From CAZQEZ01 sp964592475 (GTDB lineage: Bacteria; Bacteroidota; Bacteroidia; Cytophagales; Cyclobacteriaceae): DNA of 6,332 nt. A model generated the notes under the pieces. It was not told where the DNA came from. It searched no databases and saw nothing but the letters and a program-made list of their open reading frames with translations. The DNA is taken from assembly GCA_964592475.1 (NCBI GenBank), contig CAZQEZ010000211.1, positions 1 to 6,332 of the forward strand, in the 5' to 3' direction. This document shows, piece by piece, positions 1 through 6,332 of the stretch. A program made the position numbers and the translations under genes. Each line of letters begins with the position of its first letter. Within the stretch, counting starts at the first letter, position 1.

Positions 1-102
1 TGTTTGGGTATGATACTAAATTAACACACTAGTTTTTTTTAATTTAACTCTGAAAAGGGTATTCAGATAATTAACTATAGTGATTTACAGGTAATAAAGA
101 TT

Positions 103-681
103 TTACACTGGGTGATTTAATTTGACTATTTTTCTGATTTCCTTAAGAGCTTTTGAGATTTGATCTTTTACAGTGTTAACAGATATATGCAACATCATTG
201 CTATTTCTTTATAGCTTAACTCTTCTTCCCTGTTTAGCAGGTAAATCTCTCTTCTTTTGGTTGGCAAATTATTAATGGCATTGTGGTAAACCGCTGTTAA
301 TTCTTCAAAATTTATATTTTCTTCAATATCGTTGGCAATATTTAAACTAGTATTTTTTAAAGAATTTCGGTGCTTTTCCTCTACTTCCATTTTTTTTAGC
401 TTGTTAAAAACCATGTTTTTTGCTAAAGTGAAAATAAAAGATTTAATGGATTTTTCAGGATTTAGTTGAGTTCTGGTTGTCCATATTTTGATAAAAACTT
501 CCTGAACCACCTCTTCACTCTCTTCTTTATTTTTTAAAAACCCAAATACAAAATTATAAAGGAACTCACTGTATTGATCATAAATCCAATCAAATGCCTT
601 TTTATTTCCATTGCTAAGACTCAGGATCGCGTTTCTCTGTTTTTCTGCTTTTATCTTCTCTTCAATCGGAACACAGTTCAT
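103..681 (-). CDS. ECF-type RNA polymerase sigma factor (sigma-70 family, Bacteroidota type)
   Basis: A 192-residue protein with the two-domain layout of extracytoplasmic-function sigma factors, which direct RNA polymerase to a small promoter set in response to an envelope signal. Region 2 spans about residues 28-96, including the EESEEVVQEVFIKIW stretch typical of region 2 and an aromatic/basic segment that would melt and contact the -10 element. After an acidic linker (about 97-130), region 4 spans 131-184, with LPTKRREIYLLNREE followed by a helix-turn-helix (LSYKEIAMMLHISVNTVKDQISKAL) that would read the -35 element. The LP..RREI.LL.REE pattern is that of the Bacteroidota family that works with FecR-like anti-sigma factors at SusC/SusD and TonB-receptor loci. 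Length is normal and the ATG start leaves no domain missing. No anti-sigma gene is visible in the 102 bases downstream. The class is secure; the target genes are unknown. Confidence 0.95.
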   Translation of the reverse strand: MNCVPIEEKIKAEKQRNAILSLSNGNKKAFDWIYDQYSEFLYNFVFGFLKNKEESEEVVQEVFIKIWTTRTQLNPEKSIKSFIFTLAKNMVFNKLKKMEVEEKHRNSLKNTSLNIANDIEENINFEELTAVYHNAINNLPTKRREIYLLNREEELSYKEIAMMLHISVNTVKDQISKALKEIRKIVKLNHPV

Positions 682-1008
682 GCTAATGAAATAAATTTAA
701 TATTAATAATACTAAAATCTGTTAAATTATAGAATTATTCAACAATATCAATAGATATTTTTCTGAATTGTGAAAACTATTTATGTTCTTATCTGGTGAT
801 TTTACTTGAATAGCAGGTATTAATGATAAGTAACCGAATTGTTTTTAAGTATTAAATCAGCCATTTCAATCAAAAGGTAAAAAATCATATTTTTCATCAT
901 CGGAGGCCTTATACCTAATAATAATTACTTTGAATGTTTGATAATCAGAGTTATGAAAGTGCTACCAGGTTTTTATTTCTTGACTTATTGCAGAATACTA
1001 GTAGTTCA
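682..1008. other. Gene-free spacer between GH28 gene and sigma factor gene
   Basis: This 327-base AT-rich stretch lies after the GH28 stop and before the sigma factor start, both genes pointing left. I see no credible coding frame, RNA gene, strong hairpin with a T run, or repeat array in it. The only candidate signal is the weak promoter close to the sigma factor. The spacer length suggests the sigma factor has its own promoter rather than being co-transcribed with the GH28 gene. Confidence 0.6.
722..751 (-). promoter_or_regulatory. Possible promoter of the sigma factor gene
   Basis: On the minus strand a TTG (749-751) lies 19 bases before TAATTTAA (722-729). The Bacteroidota housekeeping promoter is TTTG at -33 and TAnnTTTG at -7 with about this spacing. 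The -7 box matches at six of eight positions only if the two free positions are counted, so it is weak. Transcription would start near 715 and give a leader of about 34 bases. In DNA this AT-rich such a match can arise by chance. Confidence 0.2.
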
Positions 1009-2601
1009 TTATTTTTGTTTTGGAGGTACTTTGCCTTTTTCTAACGTGTTGAATGTTTGATTATAGATTGTATTATTCACTTCAACTTCAGACAAATACA
1101 CATCTTTTGCTTGAGACACCTGAATGTTTTCACTTTTCTTTTCTGTAACATGTTTTACCTTTACATTTTTTAAATACACATCGTGTATTGGTTGATCGTA
1201 CCAGCCGAACACCCGAATACCCCTCTCGGCCAGGTCTGTGTACATGTTTTCTATGTATATATGATGAAATTCGGGTGGAAATTCACTTTCGGCATCACCA
1301 TCATAATTGGGTATGATATCCACCAACGAGGCAACTTTGCTAAAACGATTATTTTTAACGTAAACATGATGAGCAAAGCCGCCTCGTTTGCGACTACCCT
1401 TCAGAAAAAAAGCGATACCTACTCCTTGAGGGGCAACATTATCCAATACATATACATTTCGAACGCCCCCAGACATTTCACTGCCTATACATATAGCATT
1501 ATGACCTTTAAAAACCGAGTTTCTTACCACGATATTTTCCGTGATGCCGCCAATTCTATTTTGATTGATATAGGGTGATGCAATATTTTCTAAAATTGTT
1601 CCACTGATATCTACCCCTTTTCTGCCCTCTAAATCCCGCCCGGCTTTAATAGCAACATTATCGTCTCTGTTATTAAAAATAATATTTTCTATCATTACAT
1701 TGCTTGAGGATTCGGGATCAATACCATCATTATTAATTACATGACTGTCGAAAAATATTTCTTTAAATCGTAAATTTTCGGAAAAAACAGGATGGATACA
1801 CCAAAAAGGCGACTCAGAAATATGCACATCCTGTACAAGTATGTTTTTTGATAGAAAAAATTGAATGATGGGAGGCCTTAAAAAGTGCTCGCCAATTTTG
1901 TCAAATCTCCTTTCCCTCAATGGCATATCCCGATTATTTATCTTCCTGGCATACCTCTTGGAAGCCAATTGGCCAGCAGCCTCCAAGCTATCTTCTCCGG
2001 CAGTAGACCAGTTTTGCCATTTTATTCCATCTCCAAATAATTTAGGAGTACCTCCGGATCCTGATTTTTTTTCGATGATTATATTTTGCACGTTAAAGCC
2101 TCGAATTAAAGGAGAAAATGAATACAATGTGGTGCCTTCGTGACGGGTTATTACCCCTTTGCCACCAGGCAAATAAGAGACAGGGTCGAATTCAAACCAT
2201 AGCTGAACCGAAGGGTCAATCAGTATGCGAATATTGCTTGCTAATTCAATAGGACCTTTAATTCGGTAAGTAGTAAATGTTTTTACCCAGGCTTTCAAAT
2301 CGGCAGTGTGAGCAAAGTACAATGTACCGCCCCCCAATGCTGTTAGCGAATCAATAGCGCTGCTAATATCTGAAGCAAAGTCGTAGGTGCCGGATAAATC
2401 CGGCTTTTTACCGCTAAATTCCATCAAATTAATGAGGTTATCCGGAATTTGGGGTCGGGAAATTATCGAGTCAATGGCGTCAATTTTTTCTGATAAAAAT
2501 TGATCAGTTATCAATTCATTTTGTTTATTGTTTTTGCAAGAGCTTATGATAATGCTTAGGATCAGTAGGTTAAGTAATCGCTGCACAGTTATATTTTTCA
2601 T
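1009..2601 (-). CDS. GH28 family polygalacturonase-like lipoprotein
   Basis: A 530-residue member of glycoside hydrolase family 28, inverting enzymes with a right-handed parallel beta-helix that hydrolyse galacturonide bonds in pectin. The ATG at 2599-2601 is preferred over one 63 bases upstream because it gives a proper lipoprotein signal: basic start, hydrophobic run, and lipobox ISSC with Cys22. The residues after Cys22 (KNNKQNE) are not the acidic surface-export signal, so a periplasmic-facing anchor is likely. The N-terminal part (about 69-170) has the family's GGGTLYF, Y.IKGPIEL.SN and FDPVSYLP elements. Catalytic-region motifs are NNDGIDPES (290-298, the NTDG motif), RDDNVAIKAGRD (312-323, the DD motif), GHN..CIGSEMSGGVRNV (from 366, the GHG motif) and FLKGSRKRGG (399-408, the RIK region). 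The catalytic aspartates D292, D313 and D314 are present. The usual Arg of RIK is Phe399, and GHG reads GHN. Exo-acting polygalacturonase is the best guess; other galacturonide substrates are possible. Confidence 0.93.
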   Translation of the reverse strand: MKNITVQRLLNLLILSIIISSCKNNKQNELITDQFLSEKIDAIDSIISRPQIPDNLINLMEFSGKKPDLSGTYDFASDISSAIDSLTALGGGTLYFAHTADLKAWVKTFTTYRIKGPIELASNIRILIDPSVQLWFEFDPVSYLPGGKGVITRHEGTTLYSFSPLIRGFNVQNIIIEKKSGSGGTPKLFGDGIKWQNWSTAGEDSLEAAGQLASKRYARKINNRDMPLRERRFDKIGEHFLRPPIIQFFLSKNILVQDVHISESPFWCIHPVFSENLRFKEIFFDSHVINNDGIDPESSSNVMIENIIFNNRDDNVAIKAGRDLEGRKGVDISGTILENIASPYINQNRIGGITENIVVRNSVFKGHNAICIGSEMSGGVRNVYVLDNVAPQGVGIAFFLKGSRKRGGFAHHVYVKNNRFSKVASLVDIIPNYDGDAESEFPPEFHHIYIENMYTDLAERGIRVFGWYDQPIHDVYLKNVKVKHVTEKKSENIQVSQAKDVYLSEVEVNNTIYNQTFNTLEKGKVPPKQK

Positions 2602-2716
2602 AGGTGTAAAAATAATTAATATTAGTAAACATTTATTATTAACATTATTAAAAATTGAACTCAATCTTGCTAATTATAATTTAAGGCATAAATTTCATTG
2701 ACTGAACTTTTGTATT

Positions 2717-2762
2717 TTCCAGTTATTTCCTGAACAACAAATTCCTGAACAACAAACTGGAA
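2717..2762. repeat. 15-bp tandem duplication inside an 8-bp inverted repeat
   Basis: The unit TTCCTGAACAACAAA occurs twice head to tail with no mismatch (2727-2741 and 2742-2756). It is enclosed by a perfect inverted repeat, TTCCAGTT (2717-2724) and AACTGGAA (2755-2762), with a 30-base interior made up almost wholly of the duplicated unit. It sits in the spacer between the divergent GH28 and App1-like genes, about 115 bases upstream of the GH28 start and 125 upstream of the App1-like start, where an operator could act on either gene. No role is shown; replication slippage alone could have made the duplication. Confidence 0.85.
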
Positions 2763-2887
2763 TCACCATAGCTGAGGAAACGTTAATCATGTTAAAACTA
2801 AACAGACACCTTTTTAAACCAAATATAAACCAGAAATAAACAAATTTGCCTTTCAACCATTATTTTTTATTGAAACAATGCTGCAAA

Positions 2888-4054
2888 ATGTTTATTTTTA
2901 AATTCATCGCCAGGTATCTAAGAAGAATTGCTACTTTACTATACAAGCTAAAATTCAAAATCAAAAAAAGCATAGGATGGCTGGAGCATCCGATCATTCA
3001 GCCATACACGGGATATGGTACTTCAGGATATATTTATATTACCGGTAGGATTTTGGAAAAATATGCTCTTTCCAAGCCAATAGACCGATACAACAAGTGG
3101 GATAACTTTAAAGCCATGTACCGGCGATATACCAGCGATTTTTTTCCGAATGTAAAGGTAAGAGCCACTTTTCAAAAGCAAGTGAAAGAAGGCTATACGG
3201 ATGATGAAGGCTATTTTACTTTTCATTTTGAAACATCAGAACCACTTCCGGAAAAAATTGACTGGTTTGATATTCATTTCAAACTACTGGATAAAGTGGT
3301 GCACAAGCAAAAAACGGTGGAAACTACCGGAAAAGTAATGGTTTCGGAATTTAACAGTCAGTTTGGAATAATCTCAGATGTAGATGATACTATCCTGGTT
3401 TCAAGGGCTACAACCATGATCAGAAAATTAAGGCTTCTTCTCCTGAAAAATGCTCATACCCGACTACCTTTTGAAGGAGTAGCTGCTTTTTATCATGCTT
3501 TACGCAAAGGTAATAACAACACCAGTTTCAATCCTATTTTTTATGTAAGCAGTAGTTCCTGGAAACTTTACGACCTGCTGGTAGATTTCGCGGCTAAAAG
3601 AGGAATACCCCCGGGACCGTTCTTGCTACGCGCTTCCCGAATTGACCATTACAGGTTTATCAGTGACATCCATGGCAATCATAAGCTACAAAAAATTGAA
3701 CATATCATGTCTACCTATAGCAAAATAAAATTCATTCTGATTGGCGATAGCGGACAAAAAGATGCTGAAATTTATCAACAGGTGGCAAAGGATTACCCGG
3801 GAAGAGTGGAGGCAATTTATATTCGTAATGTATCGAAAAAGGGACGTGATATAGAAGTGAAAAGTATTGCCGATAGTCTTTCCGAGCTAGGACTTGAGAT
3901 GGTTTTTGTACAGGATACCGAAGAAGCAGCCAAGCATGCTTTGCAAAGAGGATATATATCTGAAGCCGGAATACAGAAAATAGTAGGGGAAAAAGCCAAA
4001 GATGAGCAATATTCCGATGATCCCGAAGAATTGGAAAAAGAAGAATCAATTTAA
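2888..4054 (+). CDS. App1-family (DUF2183) phosphatase, putative phosphatidate phosphatase
   Basis: A 388-residue protein with the App1/LNS2-like HAD-type catalytic domain; the yeast founder App1 dephosphorylates phosphatidate. The catalytic signature is FGIISDVDDTI with the DxDxT motif at D164-T168 (D164 the expected nucleophile, D166 the acid/base). It is followed by FYVSSSSW (219-225, motif II), the conserved HK pair (265-266), and FILIGDSGQKD (282-292, metal-binding acidic residues D287 and D292). Residues about 43-150, starting with GYGTSGYIYITGRIL, form the predicted beta-rich domain usual before DUF2183. The N-terminus is short and strongly basic without a clear signal peptide, so a cytoplasmic or peripheral-membrane protein is likely. 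The ATG at 2888 is preferred over an in-frame TTG at 2846, which adds 14 residues with no family feature; neither has a clear ribosome site. The last 53 bases overlap the next reading frame. Bacterial substrates are little known, so lipid specificity is inference. Confidence 0.9.
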   Translation: MFIFKFIARYLRRIATLLYKLKFKIKKSIGWLEHPIIQPYTGYGTSGYIYITGRILEKYALSKPIDRYNKWDNFKAMYRRYTSDFFPNVKVRATFQKQVKEGYTDDEGYFTFHFETSEPLPEKIDWFDIHFKLLDKVVHKQKTVETTGKVMVSEFNSQFGIISDVDDTILVSRATTMIRKLRLLLLKNAHTRLPFEGVAAFYHALRKGNNNTSFNPIFYVSSSSWKLYDLLVDFAAKRGIPPGPFLLRASRIDHYRFISDIHGNHKLQKIEHIMSTYSKIKFILIGDSGQKDAEIYQQVAKDYPGRVEAIYIRNVSKKGRDIEVKSIADSLSELGLEMVFVQDTEEAAKHALQRGYISEAGIQKIVGEKAKDEQYSDDPEELEKEESI

Positions 4055-4558
4055 AGCCATTCATCACATTTTGTTAATTGGAGGTCTCATAATTCTTTTT
4101 TTAGTGTTTTCAGATATTATTAATATCACGCTCACTTCTCAGGGAAGTGGTAATATTACCAATAATTTCAGCAAGTTTTCCTAGAGTCTGTACCTGTTTC
4201 TTAGTAAAAATTATGGAGGCAATAAATTATTAACTGAAGTTTCGCACCTTAAAAATGGAAATTAAAAAATAAAGTGTTTTCTTATTTTACACCCACCTTC
4301 ACCATAGCAATTACATATTTAGTTCCTATCAACTCCGCCGAAATAGCCAAGCGAAAATTAAGTACCTATATTGCCGCTTTGGGAGATAGCCCGCAGGAAA
4401 TTTTAATCAATGGCTGGAATGAAGAAAATTTTAAAGGATTGAATAATCATTTCCTTGAATTGACCGATATGAACCTGACCAGCGGAGAAAATAACCTGTC
4501 TTATCCAATTTTATATTATTACTTTCATACCAGTAAAATAGGGTTACGTTTTGCATAA
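4002..4558 (+). pseudogene. Broken small membrane protein gene, possibly 2TM channel-like
   Basis: Two partial frames look like parts of one gene. The first (from ATG 4002, or 4017) encodes a basic start and one clear membrane segment (HILLIGGLIILFLVFSDII, about 4065-4121) and stops at TAG 4182-4184. The same frame continues past that stop as SLYLFLSKNYGG, so a single TGG to TAG change explains the stop (FS-W-SLYLF). The second part, in the +2-shifted frame, carries a second membrane-like segment (VFSYFTPTFTIAITYLVPI) and a soluble tail (AEIAKRKLSTYIAALGD...). One extra A in the A run at 4251-4255 would join both frames as LKKWKLKNKVFSYF. With both repairs the product would be 185 residues, ending abruptly in FHTSK, which suggests the 3' part is also lost. 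The pattern recalls small two-helix potassium-channel-like proteins of Bacteroidota, but no canonical TxGYG filter is visible, so that family is a guess. It overlaps the App1-like gene by 53 bases, suggesting former translational coupling. Confidence 0.65.
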
Positions 4559-4653
4559 GAATTTACTACAGGTTTCAACCTCATCCCTGCTCATAAAACA
4601 ATAGCATAAAGGGTTGGTTATCAATTTATTTGTCGATTTTTAATACTAGATAT

Positions 4654-5970
4654 ATGACGCTAGCAGATGCTTTTTCAGTTTTTGAAAATTATAATCTATG
4701 GCTATTTTTCATTGGTATAGCCATTTTAATCACAGGTGTACTTCCCAGGCTTTTATCTAATATTCCCCTATCCATGCCAATGATCCTGCTTGTCATGGGC
4801 TTTTTGGCAGTGGCCTTACCCCTGGGATTGAAAGCGCCTAATCCGATAACTGAAGGCACTATAACAGAGCATTTAACGGAACTAACTGTGATAATAGCAC
4901 TCATGGGGGCCGGCATCAAAATGAATCGCCCTGTGAGTTTAAAGGGCTGGAGAAGTACCTGGCGGTTATTGGGAATCACCATAATCTTGTCCGTTCTGAT
5001 GGCGGCTTGGGTGGGATGGGCCATTGCCGCCTTTGTGCCGGCTACTGCCATGCTGTTGGGTGCAGTAATTGCTCCTACCGATCCTGTTTTGGCTGCTGAT
5101 GTTCAAGTAAAATCGCCAATAGCAAAAAGTTTAGTGGATAAAGAAACAGAAGATCAAAAATCAGAAGAACAGGTGAAGGAAGATGAAGTGCGATTTGCTT
5201 TAACTTCTGAGGCCGGTTTAAATGATGGATTGGCTTTCCCGTTTACCAATTTAGCAGTTGCAATGGCTCTTGCAGGTTCTGAGATCGGTAATTGGATAGA
5301 AAGCTGGCTGCTGGTGGATGTTTTGTATAAACTGGGGGTAGGTTTTTTTGCGGGTATTGGATTAGGATACCTGTTAGCACTGGCCATGTTTTCGGTTGCT
5401 GCCAAATCTGAAATGGCAAAATCGATCATAGGCCTGGGTGCAATTGCAAGTACACTGATAATTTACGGTTTCACCGAATATTTAGGAGGATATGGTTTCC
5501 TGGCTACATTCATCGGTGCCTATCAGATCAGGAGTTACGAGAGAGAGCATGAATATCATATCGCCTTTCACGAAATGTCGGAGTCAATAGAACGAATGCT
5601 TACAGCCCTGGTATTGCTGGCATTGGGAGGTGCAATAGCCGGTGGTTTATTGGCTCCTTTAAACTTAAGCTTGATAATAAGCGCTTTAATTATTGTTTTC
5701 CTGGTGCGCCCAATAGCTGGCGTAGTTGGGCTGATAGGAATAAATAACATTGCCTGGAAAGAAAGACTGGCGATTAGCTTTTTTGGCATAAGAGGAGTAG
5801 GTTCAATTTATTACCTTTCCTTTGCCATTAATGAAGAGAACTTTATGGGTACTGAAGAAATATGGGCCCTGGTAGCGCTTATAATTGTTATTTCCATTTT
5901 TGTACATGGTATTTTGGCAGAACCCGTTACCTCTAAACTTGATAAATTGAGGGAGGAAAACAGGTTGTAG
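4654..5970 (+). CDS. CPA1/NhaP-type cation:proton antiporter
   Basis: A 438-residue, strongly hydrophobic protein with about 12-13 predicted membrane segments, of the monovalent cation:proton antiporter-1 group, which exchanges Na+ (or K+) for H+ across the inner membrane in pH and salt homeostasis. Diagnostic motifs are GAVIAPTDPVLAADV (from about 136; unwound helix with T142-D143-P144), FALTSEAGLNDGLAFPF (about 181-197; the N190-D191 pair marks CPA1 rather than the DD pair of CPA2), and SFFGIRGVGSIYYL (375-388, conserved R380). Between the first two motifs lies a strongly charged loop (about 157-180) that seems longer than usual. The ATG at 4654 is preferred over an in-frame TTG at 4630 as it directly precedes the first helix; neither has a Shine-Dalgarno sequence. 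No regulatory RCK or cyclic-nucleotide domain follows the membrane part. It starts about 95 bases after the broken gene, so read-through from the App1-like gene is possible. Ion preference cannot be read from sequence. Confidence 0.93.
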   Translation: MTLADAFSVFENYNLWLFFIGIAILITGVLPRLLSNIPLSMPMILLVMGFLAVALPLGLKAPNPITEGTITEHLTELTVIIALMGAGIKMNRPVSLKGWRSTWRLLGITIILSVLMAAWVGWAIAAFVPATAMLLGAVIAPTDPVLAADVQVKSPIAKSLVDKETEDQKSEEQVKEDEVRFALTSEAGLNDGLAFPFTNLAVAMALAGSEIGNWIESWLLVDVLYKLGVGFFAGIGLGYLLALAMFSVAAKSEMAKSIIGLGAIASTLIIYGFTEYLGGYGFLATFIGAYQIRSYEREHEYHIAFHEMSESIERMLTALVLLALGGAIAGGLLAPLNLSLIISALIIVFLVRPIAGVVGLIGINNIAWKERLAISFFGIRGVGSIYYLSFAINEENFMGTEEIWALVALIIVISIFVHGILAEPVTSKLDKLREENRL

Positions 5971-6054
5971 GGAAAATATCTGGATTTACACTCAATCACT
6001 TTCTGGATGGATTCTGAATGATTATTTACATGCCTTTTTATCTCTCTTTTCCTT

Positions 6055-6135
6055 CTGGTCTGTGTTTTCCCCTGGTAAGGAATCTCAATAAACGTTGTAA
6101 TCCCCCAATCCCCTGGTCTGTGTCTCACAGACCAG
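6055..6135. repeat. Direct repeats ending in a perfect 10-bp hairpin
   Basis: CTGGTCTGTGT occurs at 6055-6065 and 6113-6123, and TCCCCTGGT at 6068-6076 and 6109-6117, so the second site fuses both shorter repeats through their shared CTGGT. The second copy also forms a perfect inverted repeat: CTGGTCTGTG (6113-6122), loop TCT, CACAGACCAG (6126-6135). A ten-base-pair stem with a three-base loop is the strongest hairpin in the window. It is not followed by a T run on either strand, which argues against an intrinsic terminator. Confidence 0.85.
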
Positions 6136-6208
6136 CTTTAGGAAGGTCTTATCAATTCCGCTAGGGATAAAGATGGGTAGCAAATAGAATAGAAAACAGT
6201 GAAGCTAG

Positions 6209-6332
6209 TCCCGTAGGGATTGCCACATTACCGCATTGCAAATGCTGGGATTTATACGTCCGGGTTGCAAACCCGTACACTCTGGGAGATGCTGCATCAC
6301 TTTAGGAGATTTCTCGAATCCAATGCTTCGCA
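6209..6332. repeat. Cluster of short palindromes with tiny loops (REP-like)
   Basis: Perfect inverted repeats follow one another: TCCC-GTA-GGGA (6209-6219), GCATT-GCA-AATGC (6233-6245), CGGGTT-GCA-AACCCG (6261-6275), GATG-CTG-CATC (6288-6298), GAGA-TT-TCTC (6306-6315), and TGC-TTC-GCA (6324-6332), cut by the window end. All but one have a loop of three bases. Motifs like CCCGTAGGGAT and TTGCAAA-centred palindromes recall interspersed palindromic repeats common in Bacteroidota intergenic DNA and often mobilised by REP-associated tyrosine transposases; that link is from memory, and no transposase is in the window. Confidence 0.6.

Larger units (their letters stand above)
5971..6332. other. Gene-free right edge rich in palindromes and direct repeats
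   Basis: The 362 bases after the antiporter stop contain no credible coding frame on either strand. The first 80 are plain AT-rich DNA without a hairpin followed by a T run, so no intrinsic terminator is evident. From about 6055 to the end the composition changes: less AT-rich, with many short inverted and direct repeats listed separately. This looks like an intergenic cluster of interspersed palindromic repeats that continues beyond the window. A non-coding RNA cannot be excluded. Confidence 0.6.

Noticed and set aside
50..66. CTGAA...TTCAG inverted repeat as terminator of the sigma factor gene
   Set aside because: The stem is only five base pairs and on the minus strand it is followed by an A-rich rather than a T-rich run.
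1183..1578. Open frame of 131 residues on the plus strand
   Set aside because: It lies wholly inside the GH28 gene on the opposite strand and shows no domain, signal or ribosome site; a shadow frame.
2820..2827. Perfect TAnnTTTG -7 box (TATATTTG) on the minus strand, upstream of the GH28 gene
   Set aside because: No TTG lies at about 19 bases upstream (the nearest are 13 and 26 away), and the leader would exceed 200 bases; not enough to call a promoter.
2846..2887. TTG start extending the App1-like protein by 14 residues
   Set aside because: The added residues match no family feature and there is no ribosome site; the ATG at 2888 is simpler.
4689..5051. Open frame of 120 residues on the minus strand
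   Set aside because: It is antisense to the membrane part of the antiporter, whose motifs are unambiguous; composition is that of a mirror frame.
5811..6128. Open frame of 105 residues on the minus strand at the right edge
   Set aside because: Half is antisense to the antiporter and the rest runs through the repeat region; no recognisable motif.
6113..6135. Perfect hairpin as a transcription terminator for the antiporter gene
   Set aside because: It lies 143 bases past the stop codon and has no T run on either strand; it fits the repeat cluster better.

Overview
The window looks like a piece of a Bacteroidota chromosome, probably a Cytophagales- or Flavobacteriia-type lineage. This rests on AT-rich intergenic DNA, start codons without clear Shine-Dalgarno sequences, an ECF sigma factor of the type Bacteroidota use to control polysaccharide and TonB-dependent uptake loci, a lipoprotein GH28 pectinase, and an App1-like phosphatase. 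No rRNA, tRNA, CRISPR array, insertion sequence or phage gene was seen.

Left part (1-2601), minus strand: an ECF sigma factor (103-681) lies 327 bp downstream of a GH28 polygalacturonase-like lipoprotein gene (1009-2601). The sigma factor reads out of the left edge. The 102 bases beyond its stop hold no recognisable gene, so any FecR-type anti-sigma or SusC/SusD partners would lie outside the window. The pairing hints at the edge of a pectin-use locus, but the window does not prove it.

Middle (2602-2887): a divergent intergenic spacer separates the leftward GH28 gene from the rightward genes. It carries a perfect 15-bp tandem duplication enclosed by a perfect 8-bp inverted repeat.

Right part (2888-5970), plus strand: an App1-family (DUF2183) phosphatase; then a small membrane-protein gene that overlaps its 3' end and appears broken by one nonsense mutation, one single-base frameshift in an A run, and loss of its 3' part; then an intact CPA1/NhaP-type cation:proton antiporter. 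The order suggests a membrane or ion-homeostasis neighbourhood, but only the overlap of the first two supports a shared transcript.

Right edge (5971-6332): 362 bp without a gene, packed with short perfect palindromes, most with three-base loops, plus direct repeats. It resembles a cluster of interspersed palindromic (REP-like) repeats and runs off the end of the window. Nothing in the window amounts to a clearly new multi-gene system. The broken gene and the palindrome cluster are the most informative oddities.
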